A stretch of 8,550 nt of DNA. Origin: Candidatus Ectomicrobium neotermitis (GTDB lineage: Bacteria; Elusimicrobiota; Endomicrobiia; Endomicrobiales; Endomicrobiaceae). Position 1 is the stretch's first letter, and every line of letters begins with the position of its first letter. Below are positions 1 to 6,030 of this stretch, in pieces. The stretch spans positions 1 to 8,550 of the forward strand of contig JAITBH010000123.1 in assembly GCA_031283745.1 (NCBI GenBank). Reading direction: 5' to 3'. The notes below the pieces were generated by a model. It was not told where the DNA came from, ran no database searches, and saw nothing but the letters and a program-made list of their open reading frames with translations. Position numbers and translations under genes: made by a program.

Positions 1-435
1 TCTTGGCTCGTTGCCGAAAGATCGACTTGTTTAAGACATCATGTTGGTGCGATAATTGTTAAAGACAGAAAAATTCTTTCTACTGGATATAATGGAGCAG
101 TGGCAAAAACAATAGATTGTTTGACTTTAGGTTGTTTAAGAAACCAATTAAATATCCCGTCAGGTCAAAGACATGAACTTTGTAGGGCAGTCCACGCAGA
201 ACAAAACGCTATAATTCAAGCAGCCGCAAACGGCGTAAGCATATTGAACTCCACCCTCTACTGCACTCATTCACCTTGTATACTGTGTGCTAAAATGATA
301 GCAAACGCAGGCATTAAGAAGGTCGTCATAAGCGAAGTTTATCCCGACGGAGCATACAAAGAGCTTTTTAATGAATCAGGAATTGAGACCCACACCATCC
401 AAGTAAACAATCTGTTAATCTCCCAAAAAAAGTAA
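1..435 (+). CDS. dCMP deaminase (ComEB/Dcd-type), 5' end missing
   Basis: Cytosolic zinc enzyme of the cytidine/deoxycytidylate deaminase fold, expected to convert dCMP to dUMP for dTTP synthesis. The frame is open from base 1 and gives 144 residues before TAA at 433-435. About 10-15 N-terminal residues are probably missing, since the family is usually 150-160 long. Motifs seen, numbered from the window start: RSTCLR at 17-22, VGAII at 25-29, the catalytic HAE signature at 65-67 (Zn-binding His and proton-shuttling Glu), and PCILC at 92-96 (the two Zn-binding Cys). The GCLR and SGQRHELCR segments between them are typical of dCMP rather than free-cytidine deaminases. The GTG at base 100 is internal and not a start, because conserved residues lie before it. 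One oddity is that the stretch after YNGA, usually like P-x-G-x-x-HC, reads VAKTIDC, so the usual His is Asp. The sigma gene begins 46 bases downstream; no terminator is visible between them. Confidence 0.93.
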   Translation, partial: SWLVAERSTCLRHHVGAIIVKDRKILSTGYNGAVAKTIDCLTLGCLRNQLNIPSGQRHELCRAVHAEQNAIIQAAANGVSILNSTLYCTHSPCILCAKMIANAGIKKVVISEVYPDGAYKELFNESGIETHTIQVNNLLISQKK

Positions 436-481
436 TCATCTCTTAAAAAGTCACGCAATAAAACCACAAAAGGAGCGTTTT

Positions 482-1075
482 ATGAATATGAAACAGCTAA
501 AGGATGCTCAATTAGTCGTATTGTTTAAAAACGGAGACGCTAAAGCGTTTGAGGAACTTGTTTTGAGGTATCAGGCACATATTTATACCTATATATTGTC
601 TCTTACAAAAAACCCTGACTCGGCAAGCGACCTTACCCAAGACTTGTTTATAAAGGTTTATAAAAACCTATCGAAATATAATGAGGAAAATAAATTAAAA
701 AATTGGATTTTTACATTAGCAAGGAACATAGTTATGGATCATTTCAGAAAACACAATAAAAGATTTATACCATTAGAAAACACAGCAGAAGATGAATTTT
801 CTATCATCAACATTTTGCCCGACGGGTCTCCAAAACCGTTAGAAACGGCAATCGAAAACTATAAAAAAGAGATGGTAAACAGTGCAATTGGAAAACTGTC
901 TCAAGATGAGCAGGAATTGATTCACTTAAAGGATTCGTTTACTTTTCAAGAGATTGCTGATATGCAGAAAAAACCTATCGGGACATTGTTGTCAAAGTTC
1001 AATAGGTCTTTAAAGAAAATCAGAAAAATTTTGTCCGAAACGGCTCCGGAGGTGTGTGATGAATATATGCAATAA
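482..1075 (+). CDS. RNA polymerase sigma factor, ECF/RpoE-like
   Basis: Sigma-70 family protein of 197 residues, the size and two-domain layout of ECF (group 4) factors, which direct RNA polymerase to a small regulon. Region 2 spans about 18-92: DLTQDLFIKVY at 50-60 matches the core-binding region 2.2, and WIFTLARNIVMDHFRK at 75-90 matches regions 2.3-2.4 that melt and read the -10 element. An acidic linker covers about 95-130. Region 4 spans about 134-184, with a helix-turn-helix (FQEIAD, then PIGTLLSKFNRSLKKIRK) that reads the -35 element. There is no region 1.1 or 3. The start at 482 has AGGAG at 471-475, six bases upstream; ATG at 488 is an alternative. The last 17 bases overlap the anti-sigma gene, so the two are co-translated. 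Family assignment is firm. The stimulus and regulon are unknown, and no clear ECF-type (GGAAC-like) promoter was found upstream of it. Confidence 0.92.
   Translation: MNMKQLKDAQLVVLFKNGDAKAFEELVLRYQAHIYTYILSLTKNPDSASDLTQDLFIKVYKNLSKYNEENKLKNWIFTLARNIVMDHFRKHNKRFIPLENTAEDEFSIINILPDGSPKPLETAIENYKKEMVNSAIGKLSQDEQELIHLKDSFTFQEIADMQKKPIGTLLSKFNRSLKKIRKILSETAPEVCDEYMQ
1048..1052 (+). promoter_or_regulatory. Ribosome binding site deciding the anti-sigma start
   Basis: GGAGG lies inside the 3' end of the sigma gene. It is six bases before ATG at 1059 but only three before the in-frame GTG at 1056, so ATG 1059 is the preferred start. Confidence 0.7.
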
Positions 1076-1466
1076 ACTTCCTTTGTTTTTCTATAACGAG
1101 ATGTCCAAAGAGGATGGCGAGAAATTCAGACAACATCTTAAAGATTGCAAAAATTGCCAATGCTCTTTTGCAATGTTGGACTTTTTGCAAAACAAACAAG
1201 AGGTTCAAAGTGCTCCATTAAATGTCATTCAGGATATTTTCAATAAAACAACAAGGAGGAGATTCTTTCACGCTTATGTCAAAACTTGGAAAATAGGGTT
1301 TGCTGTTGCTGCAAGTCTTTTTGTCGGGTTCTTTGTTATGTTTTATTCCGACGAGCCGCAAATTCCAGACACTTATTCCTATGACATTTCGCCTATTTCT
1401 TATGACGATATTGCACAAATAGATATGACAATTAGTGAGATTGAATACACTGGGAACATAATATGA
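1059..1466 (+). CDS. Putative membrane anti-sigma factor with zinc-finger (ZAS-like) motif
   Basis: A 135-residue protein encoded directly after, and overlapping, the ECF sigma gene. The N-terminal part has Cys4 and then His26-x3-Cys30-x2-Cys33 (HLKDCKNC), the spacing of the zinc-binding anti-sigma (ZAS) motif. That domain holds sigma in the cytoplasm. A basic stretch (RRR at 65-67) precedes one transmembrane helix at about 78-95. The remaining 39 or so residues should lie outside the membrane. This tail carries nine Asp/Glu, several Tyr and no Lys or Arg. The topology (zinc finger inside, short sensor tail outside) matches anti-sigma factors released by regulated proteolysis or by a periplasmic partner. 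The stop overlaps the next start as ATGA (1463-1466), implying translational coupling. The role is inferred from motif, topology and position; overall similarity to a named family was not tested. A plain zinc-finger membrane protein is the alternative. Confidence 0.8.
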   Translation: MNICNKLPLFFYNEMSKEDGEKFRQHLKDCKNCQCSFAMLDFLQNKQEVQSAPLNVIQDIFNKTTRRRFFHAYVKTWKIGFAVAASLFVGFFVMFYSDEPQIPDTYSYDISPISYDDIAQIDMTISEIEYTGNII

Positions 1467-2023
1467 TGCCTAAAGTGGTTGTCATATCTTCCCTCGTTTT
1501 ATTTTCAAGCTTACCTGCTATGAACCCTGCCTTAGCCGCAATTCCGTATTACGCTGCAAATATCATTGAAACTCCTAATGAGAGAAATTTTTTTCAAGAG
1601 GATCAGGCAACAAAAGAAACTCCTATGCCCCAACTTCCTCCTTTTGAAACTCAAAGAGACAGAAAAACTCTGGAGGATCTCAGAAAAGAGCAGTTGCAGA
1701 CACAAATAGAGTTGCACCGCCTCATATTAAAATACAACAACTCTCATTCTGATAGGGAAAAAAAGAAAATTGTGGCTGAGGTAAGGGATTTAGTTTCCAC
1801 TCAATTAACCAAAGAGCTGGCCGAAAAGAAGCATATTCTTGCTGTTCAACGTGCCAGAATTGACGAATTTGAAAGCAAGATCAATGAAATTGAAAACAAT
1901 AAAGATGTTTTTATCGATAAAACAGTAGCCTTTTTCTTGAGTCCGCAGGGTCTTGTCAGAATTCAACAACTCAACAATTCCGAAAGAAGACATCAAGTCA
2001 AAGTATCTTTCACTTATAATTAA
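1463..2023 (+). CDS. Secreted coiled-coil protein, sigma-cluster paralogue 1
   Basis: A 186-residue protein I do not recognise by name. It begins with a likely Sec signal peptide: hydrophobic core at about 5-17 and an ALA-A cleavage site after residue 25. A Pro/Thr/Glu-rich spacer follows at about 36-65, then a long charged helical region at about 66-155 with coiled-coil-like heptads, and a C-terminal stretch with no repeat (about 156-186, ending VSFTYN). Residues 83-154 align with the gene at 2139-2525: both share KYN, an EV-x-x-L-(V/I)-S block, a KK-rich helix and an (I/V)-N-x-(I/V)-like end. The first start is ATG at 1463, in ATGA overlap with the anti-sigma stop; ATG 1466 is in frame too. 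Upstream only a weak GGGA (1452-1455) is seen, so translation probably depends on coupling. Its place after a sigma/anti-sigma pair suggests a periplasmic sensor, modulator or effector, in the manner of CnrX- or Spy/CpxP-like helical proteins, but no LTxxQ motif is present, so this is analogy only. Confidence 0.8.
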   Translation: MMPKVVVISSLVLFSSLPAMNPALAAIPYYAANIIETPNERNFFQEDQATKETPMPQLPPFETQRDRKTLEDLRKEQLQTQIELHRLILKYNNSHSDREKKKIVAEVRDLVSTQLTKELAEKKHILAVQRARIDEFESKINEIENNKDVFIDKTVAFFLSPQGLVRIQQLNNSERRHQVKVSFTYN

Positions 2024-2045
2024 ACTTCCCGCACACAACGCAGTT

Positions 2046-2075
2046 TTGTAAAGCACGTCAGCAATTTCCTACACT
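2046..2075 (+). promoter_or_regulatory. Weak candidate promoter for the second coiled-coil gene
   Basis: TTGTAA (2046-2051), an 18-base spacer and TACACT (2070-2075) match a housekeeping promoter at 4 of 6 positions in each box. It would start transcription near 2082, just before the hairpin at 2092-2114. This may only be chance in an A+T-rich gap. Confidence 0.3.
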
Positions 2076-2091
2076 AAAAAAGCAGCAAAAA

Positions 2092-2114
2092 TACATTGGT
2101 TAATGACCAGTGTA
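2092..2114 (+). promoter_or_regulatory. Inverted repeat / RNA hairpin upstream of second coiled-coil gene
   Basis: TACATTGGT, loop TAATG, ACCAGTGTA: a 9-bp stem with one G-U pair and a 5-base loop. It ends 12 bases before the AG-rich ribosome binding site of the next gene. There is no T run after it, so it is not an intrinsic terminator. It could be an operator or a leader hairpin that affects expression relative to the upstream genes. The loop carries the upstream in-frame ATG at 2103, which would be sequestered. Confidence 0.5.
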
Positions 2115-2126
2115 AATAAAAACACA

Positions 2127-2133
2127 GAGGAGG
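2127..2133 (+). promoter_or_regulatory. Strong ribosome binding site deciding start at 2139
   Basis: GAGGAGG with a five-base spacer to ATG at 2139. The earlier in-frame ATG at 2103 has no such site and would put 12 polar residues before the signal peptide, so 2139 is the start. Confidence 0.85.
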
Positions 2134-2138
2134 CTTTT

Positions 2139-2525
2139 ATGTTGAAAAATGTATCGGCTGTTATCTGTATGTTGTTTTTTGTTAATGCAGTTGCTTTTGT
2201 GGTTCCCTCTCAAGTAGGCGCCGCAGCAAAAAGCGATACTTCTGCGGGGACGGGTTTGTCGCAAAAAGAGGAACAAGCTCTCTACAAGGAAGAGCTTGCT
2301 GCATTGGTGAAAAAATACAATGCTGCCACAGAAGCAAACAAACCCGCTGTCCGCACAGAGGTTACAAATCTCATCTCAAAGCAAACGGACAGAGAGATTG
2401 AGAGGAAAAAAGAACGTATCGCAAAGATTGAAAAGGAGATCGCAGACATAAACTCTGATAGAGAAAATTATGTCAACAAAAAAGTCGACAAAGCCTTAAA
2501 AGCAAAGAAGAAAAAGAAAAAATAA
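2139..2525 (+). CDS. Secreted coiled-coil protein with Lys-rich tail, paralogue 2
   Basis: A 128-residue protein with no family name I can give. The signal peptide has Lys3, a hydrophobic core at about 5-22 and a small-residue cleavage region around VGAAA at 26-30. The mature part has a Ser/Thr/Gly linker (31-41) and then a charged helix at about 42-120 rich in Glu, Lys and Ala, with coiled-coil-like periodicity. The end is KALKAK followed by five more Lys, giving six consecutive Lys at 123-128. The helix aligns with residues 83-154 of the protein encoded at 1463-2023, with one single-residue gap and one seven-residue gap, that is, one heptad. The mature chain has about 26 basic and 17 acidic residues. 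It has its own strong ribosome binding site and possibly its own promoter, so it may be made in larger amount than the upstream genes, and it may be a target of the sigma factor. A structural envelope protein or a periplasmic sensor partner would both fit. Confidence 0.82.
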   Translation: MLKNVSAVICMLFFVNAVAFVVPSQVGAAAKSDTSAGTGLSQKEEQALYKEELAALVKKYNAATEANKPAVRTEVTNLISKQTDREIERKKERIAKIEKEIADINSDRENYVNKKVDKALKAKKKKKK

Positions 2526-2550
2526 GCACACTTTGCTATCCATTAGACGT

Positions 2551-2592
2551 AAAAAAGACGGTCTGGCGTTTTTTGCCAGGCCGTCTTTTTTT
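2551..2592. terminator. Bidirectional intrinsic terminator between convergent operons
   Basis: An 11-bp stem, GACGGTCTGGC (2557-2567) with GCCAGGCCGTC (2575-2585), has one G-U pair and a seven-base loop. It is flanked by A6 on the left (2551-2556) and T7 on the right (2586-2592). On the plus strand it ends the sigma cluster 31 bases after the stop of the second coiled-coil gene. On the minus strand its A run becomes a U run and it ends the glgP-HAD operon. Confidence 0.93.
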
Positions 2593-2620
2593 ATTTGTAG
2601 AGATAAGAGTTGGGGATTTT

Positions 2621-3271
2621 CTATTTGCCTAAAACAATGTCGACAATATCTTGCGGGGTTTGAGCTGTAAAATCTGACTTAAAACTTTCCACCGCCTCTT
2701 TGCTGCTAAAACCATAGAAAACAGACAAGGAATCTACCTTTGCGGCTTTTGCAATTTTTACATCGTTTATCCCATCACCTATCATAATGCTCTTTTTAGG
2801 ATTAAAGTTTGTCTTTTTTATTAGTTCAAACCACACTAAAGGGTCAGGCTTTTTTGCCCCTTTGACACTGTCGCCGCCAAAAACTTCTATGAAATGTTTC
2901 TGCCAGCCTAACCTCTTTATGATCTCTTTTGAAAAAAGTTCTGGTTTATTAGACAAAACGGCTTTTGGAATATCTTTTAGAGTCTCAAGCATATCCTCAA
3001 CTCCATCATAAGGTTTTGTCTCGTCAAGCAAGCAAGAGGCATAATAATTATTGAACCTCCGAACCGCCTCCTCAAGCGTCTCGCCTTTCCTTTCAGAAAC
3101 TGCATTTGCAACCAGCACGGTTACCCCGTTTCCGACAAAACTTTTTATCTCGCCTGTGCTTAATGGTGCTAAACCATAATTTTTTCTGGTCAAATTGACT
3201 GCCGATGCCAAATCTTTTTGCGAATCAATCAAAGTCCCGTCGAGATCAAAGACCAAAAAGTCATATTTCAT
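2621..3271 (-). CDS. HAD-superfamily hydrolase, phosphoglycolate phosphatase-like
   Basis: Cytosolic Mg-dependent phosphatase of the HAD subfamily IA fold, 216 residues, the usual length for Gph-like enzymes. All four HAD motifs are visible: motif I DLDGT at 9-13 (nucleophile Asp9 and acid/base Asp11), motif II LSNKP with Ser107, motif III Lys at 140-141 (GAKKPDP), and motif IV GDGIND with Asp166 and Asp170. The helical cap lies at about 16-85. The start chosen is ATG at 3271, two bases after the glgP TAA. It has no strong ribosome binding site of its own, so it is probably translated by coupling. A TTG at 3283 would overlap the glgP stop and add four residues, which is less likely. Family members hydrolyse 2-phosphoglycolate or sugar phosphates. 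The pairing with a glycogen phosphorylase makes a sugar phosphate substrate conceivable, but specificity cannot be read from the sequence. Confidence 0.9.
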   Translation of the reverse strand: MKYDFLVFDLDGTLIDSQKDLASAVNLTRKNYGLAPLSTGEIKSFVGNGVTVLVANAVSERKGETLEEAVRRFNNYYASCLLDETKPYDGVEDMLETLKDIPKAVLSNKPELFSKEIIKRLGWQKHFIEVFGGDSVKGAKKPDPLVWFELIKKTNFNPKKSIMIGDGINDVKIAKAAKVDSLSVFYGFSSKEAVESFKSDFTAQTPQDIVDIVLGK

Positions 3272-3273
3272 AG

Positions 3274-5871
3274 TTAAATCCAAAGAATCCGTTCTGGGAT
3301 ATACTGAACTTTCCCGTCATATTTCGGAAGAATTCTGATTGCATAAGCACGATGGCCGACCTGATTTAAGCTCACGTTTAGCTGGTAGGTGTAATCTCCA
3401 TCTTCCTGCGAAACTAAGCTCATTTCATCTATGTGCGGGTCGCTCACAATTCTCTTGCTGTCCATAAAACCTCTATAAACCTGAACGCTAACATCATTTG
3501 GAGAAATTCCTCCTAAGCAGACTTTTGCGGTTACATTGACTTTCTCGCCTATTCTCATTTCATGCTGTATGTCGTCGTTATAAGAAATTATTTGCACTCC
3601 GCTCCATTTCTCATTGATGTTTTTGCTCCACTGTGCTTTTTTCTTTAAGGTTTCATAATTGTTTTCACAGAACTTATTGTGTTCTAAAGATGAAGGGATA
3701 TAGAACTTTTTCGTGTATTCCTCGACCATTCTGTTGGTGTTAAAAGTTGATCCCAGCGACATCATCGACGCTTTCATTTTCTTTACCCAGTTTCTTGGGA
3801 TTCCATCTCCGCTTTTTGCAAAAAATAGGGGAATAATCTCCCTTTCTAATTGGTCGTAAATAGAACGGCTGTCGACATCATCTTGATATTGTCTATCAGA
3901 ATATTTTTCGATAGAACCTATGACCCAGCCATTGTTTCCATCGTATCCCTCACACCACCAGCCATCTAAAATGCTCAAGTTCAAAACTCCGTTTATTGCG
4001 GCTTTCATTCCGCTAGTTCCCGATGCCTCCTGAGGTCTTATCGGATTATTTAGCCACACATCAGCACCTTGAACGAGATAATGGGCTATGTTCATATCGT
4101 AATCTTCCAAGAATATGATTTTGTTGCGCAGTTCCTCGTCTTTTGAAAAATTGACGATGTCTTGAATAACCTTTTTGCCCGGTGCGTCCTGCGGATGAGA
4201 TTTCCCTGATATTATTATCTGAACGGGGGCAGCCCTATTTGTCAAAATTTTCTTTAACCTTTCCAAATCCCTAAAAATCAAATCGCCTCTTTTGTAGGTG
4301 GCAAAACGTCTTGCAAAGCCAATAGTCAGCGCTTCTGGATCCAAAACATCTTCAGTGTAGGCGATAAGTTTAGGAGGCAGCCCGCGTTTTTCATATTGCT
4401 GCCTTAAACTGAGCCTTGAAAAAGAAATCAGTCTTTCTTTTCTCCGCTCATGGGCTCTCCAAAGTTCAGTGTCGGGAATTGATTGAATTTTATCCCAAAT
4501 CGTGTGGTCAGCCGGCTTATCTTTCCACTCAGATCCCAAATATCTGTCAAAAAGTTCGCCAAAGCCATAAGAAATCCAAGTATTTGTGTGAATTCCGTTG
4601 GTGATATGGCTAATTGGCACCTCTTTTTTTGGCAAACCCGGGTAAAGCGGGGACCACATATCCCGAGCTATCGTTGCATGAAGACGGCTGACCCCGTTTG
4701 CCTTGTTTGCAAACTTCAAAGCAAGTATGGTCATCGAAAAGTTTGTCTGATGTTCTCCCCATTTGAGAGGAAAAGCCCCAAACTGCAAAAGCATATCTTT
4801 TGACATGATGTCTTTATAAAGAGGCTCTAAATAGTTTGCAGCCAAGTTTATGTCAAAAGTCTCATTTCCTGCCGGCACAGGGGTATGAGTGGTGAAAACG
4901 CATCCGCTTTTGACCAATTCAATAGCTTCCTGCAGCAAAAGTCCCTTATCCTGCACCGCTTCTCTAACCTTTTCATATAGAAGGAAAGCCGAGTGCCCCT
5001 CATTTATATGCACAACGCTCGGATTTATATTTAAGGCTTTCAGCAACATTGTCCCGCCTATGCCCAAAACTATTTCCTGCCTTATTCTCATATCACGGTT
5101 TCCACCGTAAAGTTCTCCCGTAATTTCCCGTATATAGGGAATGTTTGCATCAAAATCTGTATCTAACAGGTATAGCGGAACCCTGCCAATCTGCAGTTTC
5201 CAAGCCCGAATATGGGCGATATTGTTGCCCGCAAAAGGCACATCGACTATCAAAGTGCTTCCATCGGAATTTTTAACCCGCTCTAAAGGCATAGTTGAAA
5301 AGTGGTTTTCTGTGTATTCTTCCTGCTGCAAGCCCTCTGAATTGAGGTGCTGCTTAAAATAACCATACCTATATAGTAGTCCAACTGCCACTAAAGGCAG
5401 CCCCAAGTCGCTGGCAGATTTAAGATGATCCCCCGACAAAACCCCCAGTCCCCCTGAATATATAGGAATGCTCTCGTGTATAGCGTATTCTGTGGAGAAG
5501 TATGCAAAAGACAAGTCTGTATATTGTGAGCAATACTGTTGATACCAAGTTTTTATGTCCATATAGTGCCTAAGCTCGCCATAGACCCTTTTCATAGTAG
5601 AGACGAAGCTGTCGTCAGAAGCCAGCTGCTCGTAAGCTTCCTGATTTATCATACCCAACATACCTATAGGGTTGTGGCTAGATTTTTCCCACAGGTCATC
5701 ACTGATTCTGCGGAAAAGGTCTATCGCAGCATTGTTCCAGCACCACCACATATTGTTTGCTATTTCTAAGAGGGGCGTTAATGTTTCGGGAGGGTTTGGC
5801 AGGGTCGAAAACGCTTTGAAATTTTTTAACACGAAATGCTCTTGGTCTTCATTAAACAGGTCTTTTGTCAT
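3274..5871 (-). CDS. glgP: Alpha-glucan (glycogen/starch) phosphorylase, DUF3417-type
   Basis: A GT35-family, PLP-dependent enzyme that splits alpha-1,4-glucan with phosphate to release glucose 1-phosphate. Its 865 residues match the variant alpha-glucan phosphorylase family (TIGR02094 type) rather than the classical E. coli/muscle type. Order of parts: an N-terminal DUF3417-like segment (NNMWWCWN at 39-46); a glycosyltransferase-B core beginning AYFSTEYA (123-130), with YSGGLGVLSGDHLKSASD (138-155); HINEGHSAFL (288-297); and the EASGTSGMKAA block whose Lys623 should hold the PLP cofactor, followed by LDGWWCEGYDG. Residues from about 745 to the end form a beta-rich tail typical of this variant (GHRAYAIRILP near the end). 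Start ATG 5871 has AAAAGGAG (5884-5877) five bases upstream. The downstream HAD gene is two bases away. Expression is probably governed by the promoter at 5941-5969 and the leader hairpin at 5889-5918. Confidence 0.95.
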   Translation of the reverse strand: MTKDLFNEDQEHFVLKNFKAFSTLPNPPETLTPLLEIANNMWWCWNNAAIDLFRRISDDLWEKSSHNPIGMLGMINQEAYEQLASDDSFVSTMKRVYGELRHYMDIKTWYQQYCSQYTDLSFAYFSTEYAIHESIPIYSGGLGVLSGDHLKSASDLGLPLVAVGLLYRYGYFKQHLNSEGLQQEEYTENHFSTMPLERVKNSDGSTLIVDVPFAGNNIAHIRAWKLQIGRVPLYLLDTDFDANIPYIREITGELYGGNRDMRIRQEIVLGIGGTMLLKALNINPSVVHINEGHSAFLLYEKVREAVQDKGLLLQEAIELVKSGCVFTTHTPVPAGNETFDINLAANYLEPLYKDIMSKDMLLQFGAFPLKWGEHQTNFSMTILALKFANKANGVSRLHATIARDMWSPLYPGLPKKEVPISHITNGIHTNTWISYGFGELFDRYLGSEWKDKPADHTIWDKIQSIPDTELWRAHERRKERLISFSRLSLRQQYEKRGLPPKLIAYTEDVLDPEALTIGFARRFATYKRGDLIFRDLERLKKILTNRAAPVQIIISGKSHPQDAPGKKVIQDIVNFSKDEELRNKIIFLEDYDMNIAHYLVQGADVWLNNPIRPQEASGTSGMKAAINGVLNLSILDGWWCEGYDGNNGWVIGSIEKYSDRQYQDDVDSRSIYDQLEREIIPLFFAKSGDGIPRNWVKKMKASMMSLGSTFNTNRMVEEYTKKFYIPSSLEHNKFCENNYETLKKKAQWSKNINEKWSGVQIISYNDDIQHEMRIGEKVNVTAKVCLGGISPNDVSVQVYRGFMDSKRIVSDPHIDEMSLVSQEDGDYTYQLNVSLNQVGHRAYAIRILPKYDGKVQYIPERILWI

Positions 5872-5888
5872 ATTTTCTCCTTTTGGAT

Positions 5889-5918
5889 AAAAAAAAAGCG
5901 CCTAATAGCGCATTTTTT
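5889..5918 (-). terminator. Terminator-like hairpin in the predicted glgP leader
   Basis: Read on the minus strand: A6, a single T, GCGC, loop TATTAG, GCGC, then T9 ending five bases before the AAAAGGAG ribosome binding site. The G-C stem is only 4 bp, extended weakly by A-U pairs. No minus-strand gene lies upstream for it to terminate, and the best glgP promoter is on its far side, so it would sit in the mRNA leader. This suggests attenuation or partial premature termination. It could instead be a chance A/T-flanked repeat. Confidence 0.5.
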
Positions 5919-5922
5919 GCCT

Positions 5923-5940
5923 AAACCGCATCGGTTTTTT
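5923..5940. repeat. Short inverted repeat near the glgP transcription start
   Basis: AAACCG-CAT-CGGTTT is a perfect 6-bp inverted repeat with a 3-base centre, followed on the plus strand by three more T. It overlaps the predicted glgP start point (about 5934), so it could be a small operator or the first hairpin of the leader. On the plus strand it looks like a minimal terminator, but no plus-strand transcript is expected to reach it. Confidence 0.45.
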
Positions 5941-5969
5941 AACTTACTAAAACTTATATTGTCTGTCAA
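5941..5969 (-). promoter_or_regulatory. Candidate sigma-70-type promoter for glgP-HAD operon
   Basis: On the minus strand, TTGACA (5969-5964) is a perfect -35 box. A 17-base spacer leads to TAAGTT (5946-5941), which keeps the three key -10 positions (T1, A2, T6). Transcription would begin near 5934, giving a leader of about 60 bases. A TATAAG inside the spacer is a better -10 box but lacks a -35 at proper distance. Confidence 0.6.
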
Positions 5970-5990
5970 AACGGCATTTTGTGCCATTTT
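5968..5990. repeat. Inverted repeat between the divergent promoters
   Basis: AAAA-C-GGCA, loop TTTTG, TGCC-A-TTTT: two four-base arms each side with one mismatched pair. It touches the glgP -35 box and ends five bases before the proposed TRAP-operon -35 box. It is either a protein-binding site serving both promoters or a weak terminator-like fold. Confidence 0.35.
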
Positions 5991-5994
5991 AGAG

Positions 5995-6022
5995 TTGTTT
6001 TAAGCTATTTTTTATATACAAT
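5995..6022 (+). promoter_or_regulatory. Candidate promoter for the TRAP transporter operon
   Basis: TTGTTT (5995-6000), a 16-base A/T-rich spacer and TACAAT (6017-6022, 5 of 6 to consensus). Predicted start is about 6029, immediately before the 16-bp palindrome. Confidence 0.55.
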
Positions 6023-6030
6023 GCGGCATC

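Noticed and set aside
436..481. Possible autoregulated ECF promoter before the sigma gene
   Set aside because: The 46-base gap shows no GGAAC-like -35 or other convincing box; only the ribosome binding site is clear.
2103..2138. Upstream ATG giving a 140-residue version of the second coiled-coil protein
   Set aside because: It lies in the loop of a hairpin, has no ribosome binding site, and would place polar residues ahead of the signal peptide; ATG 2139 is far better.
3272..3283. TTG start for the HAD hydrolase
   Set aside because: It overlaps the glgP stop and adds four residues not usual before the MKYDF-like first strand; ATG 3271 fits the family start.
4416..5890. Several short plus-strand open frames opposite glgP
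   Set aside because: All lie antisense to a conserved 865-residue phosphorylase, lack ribosome binding sites, and encode no recognisable domain.
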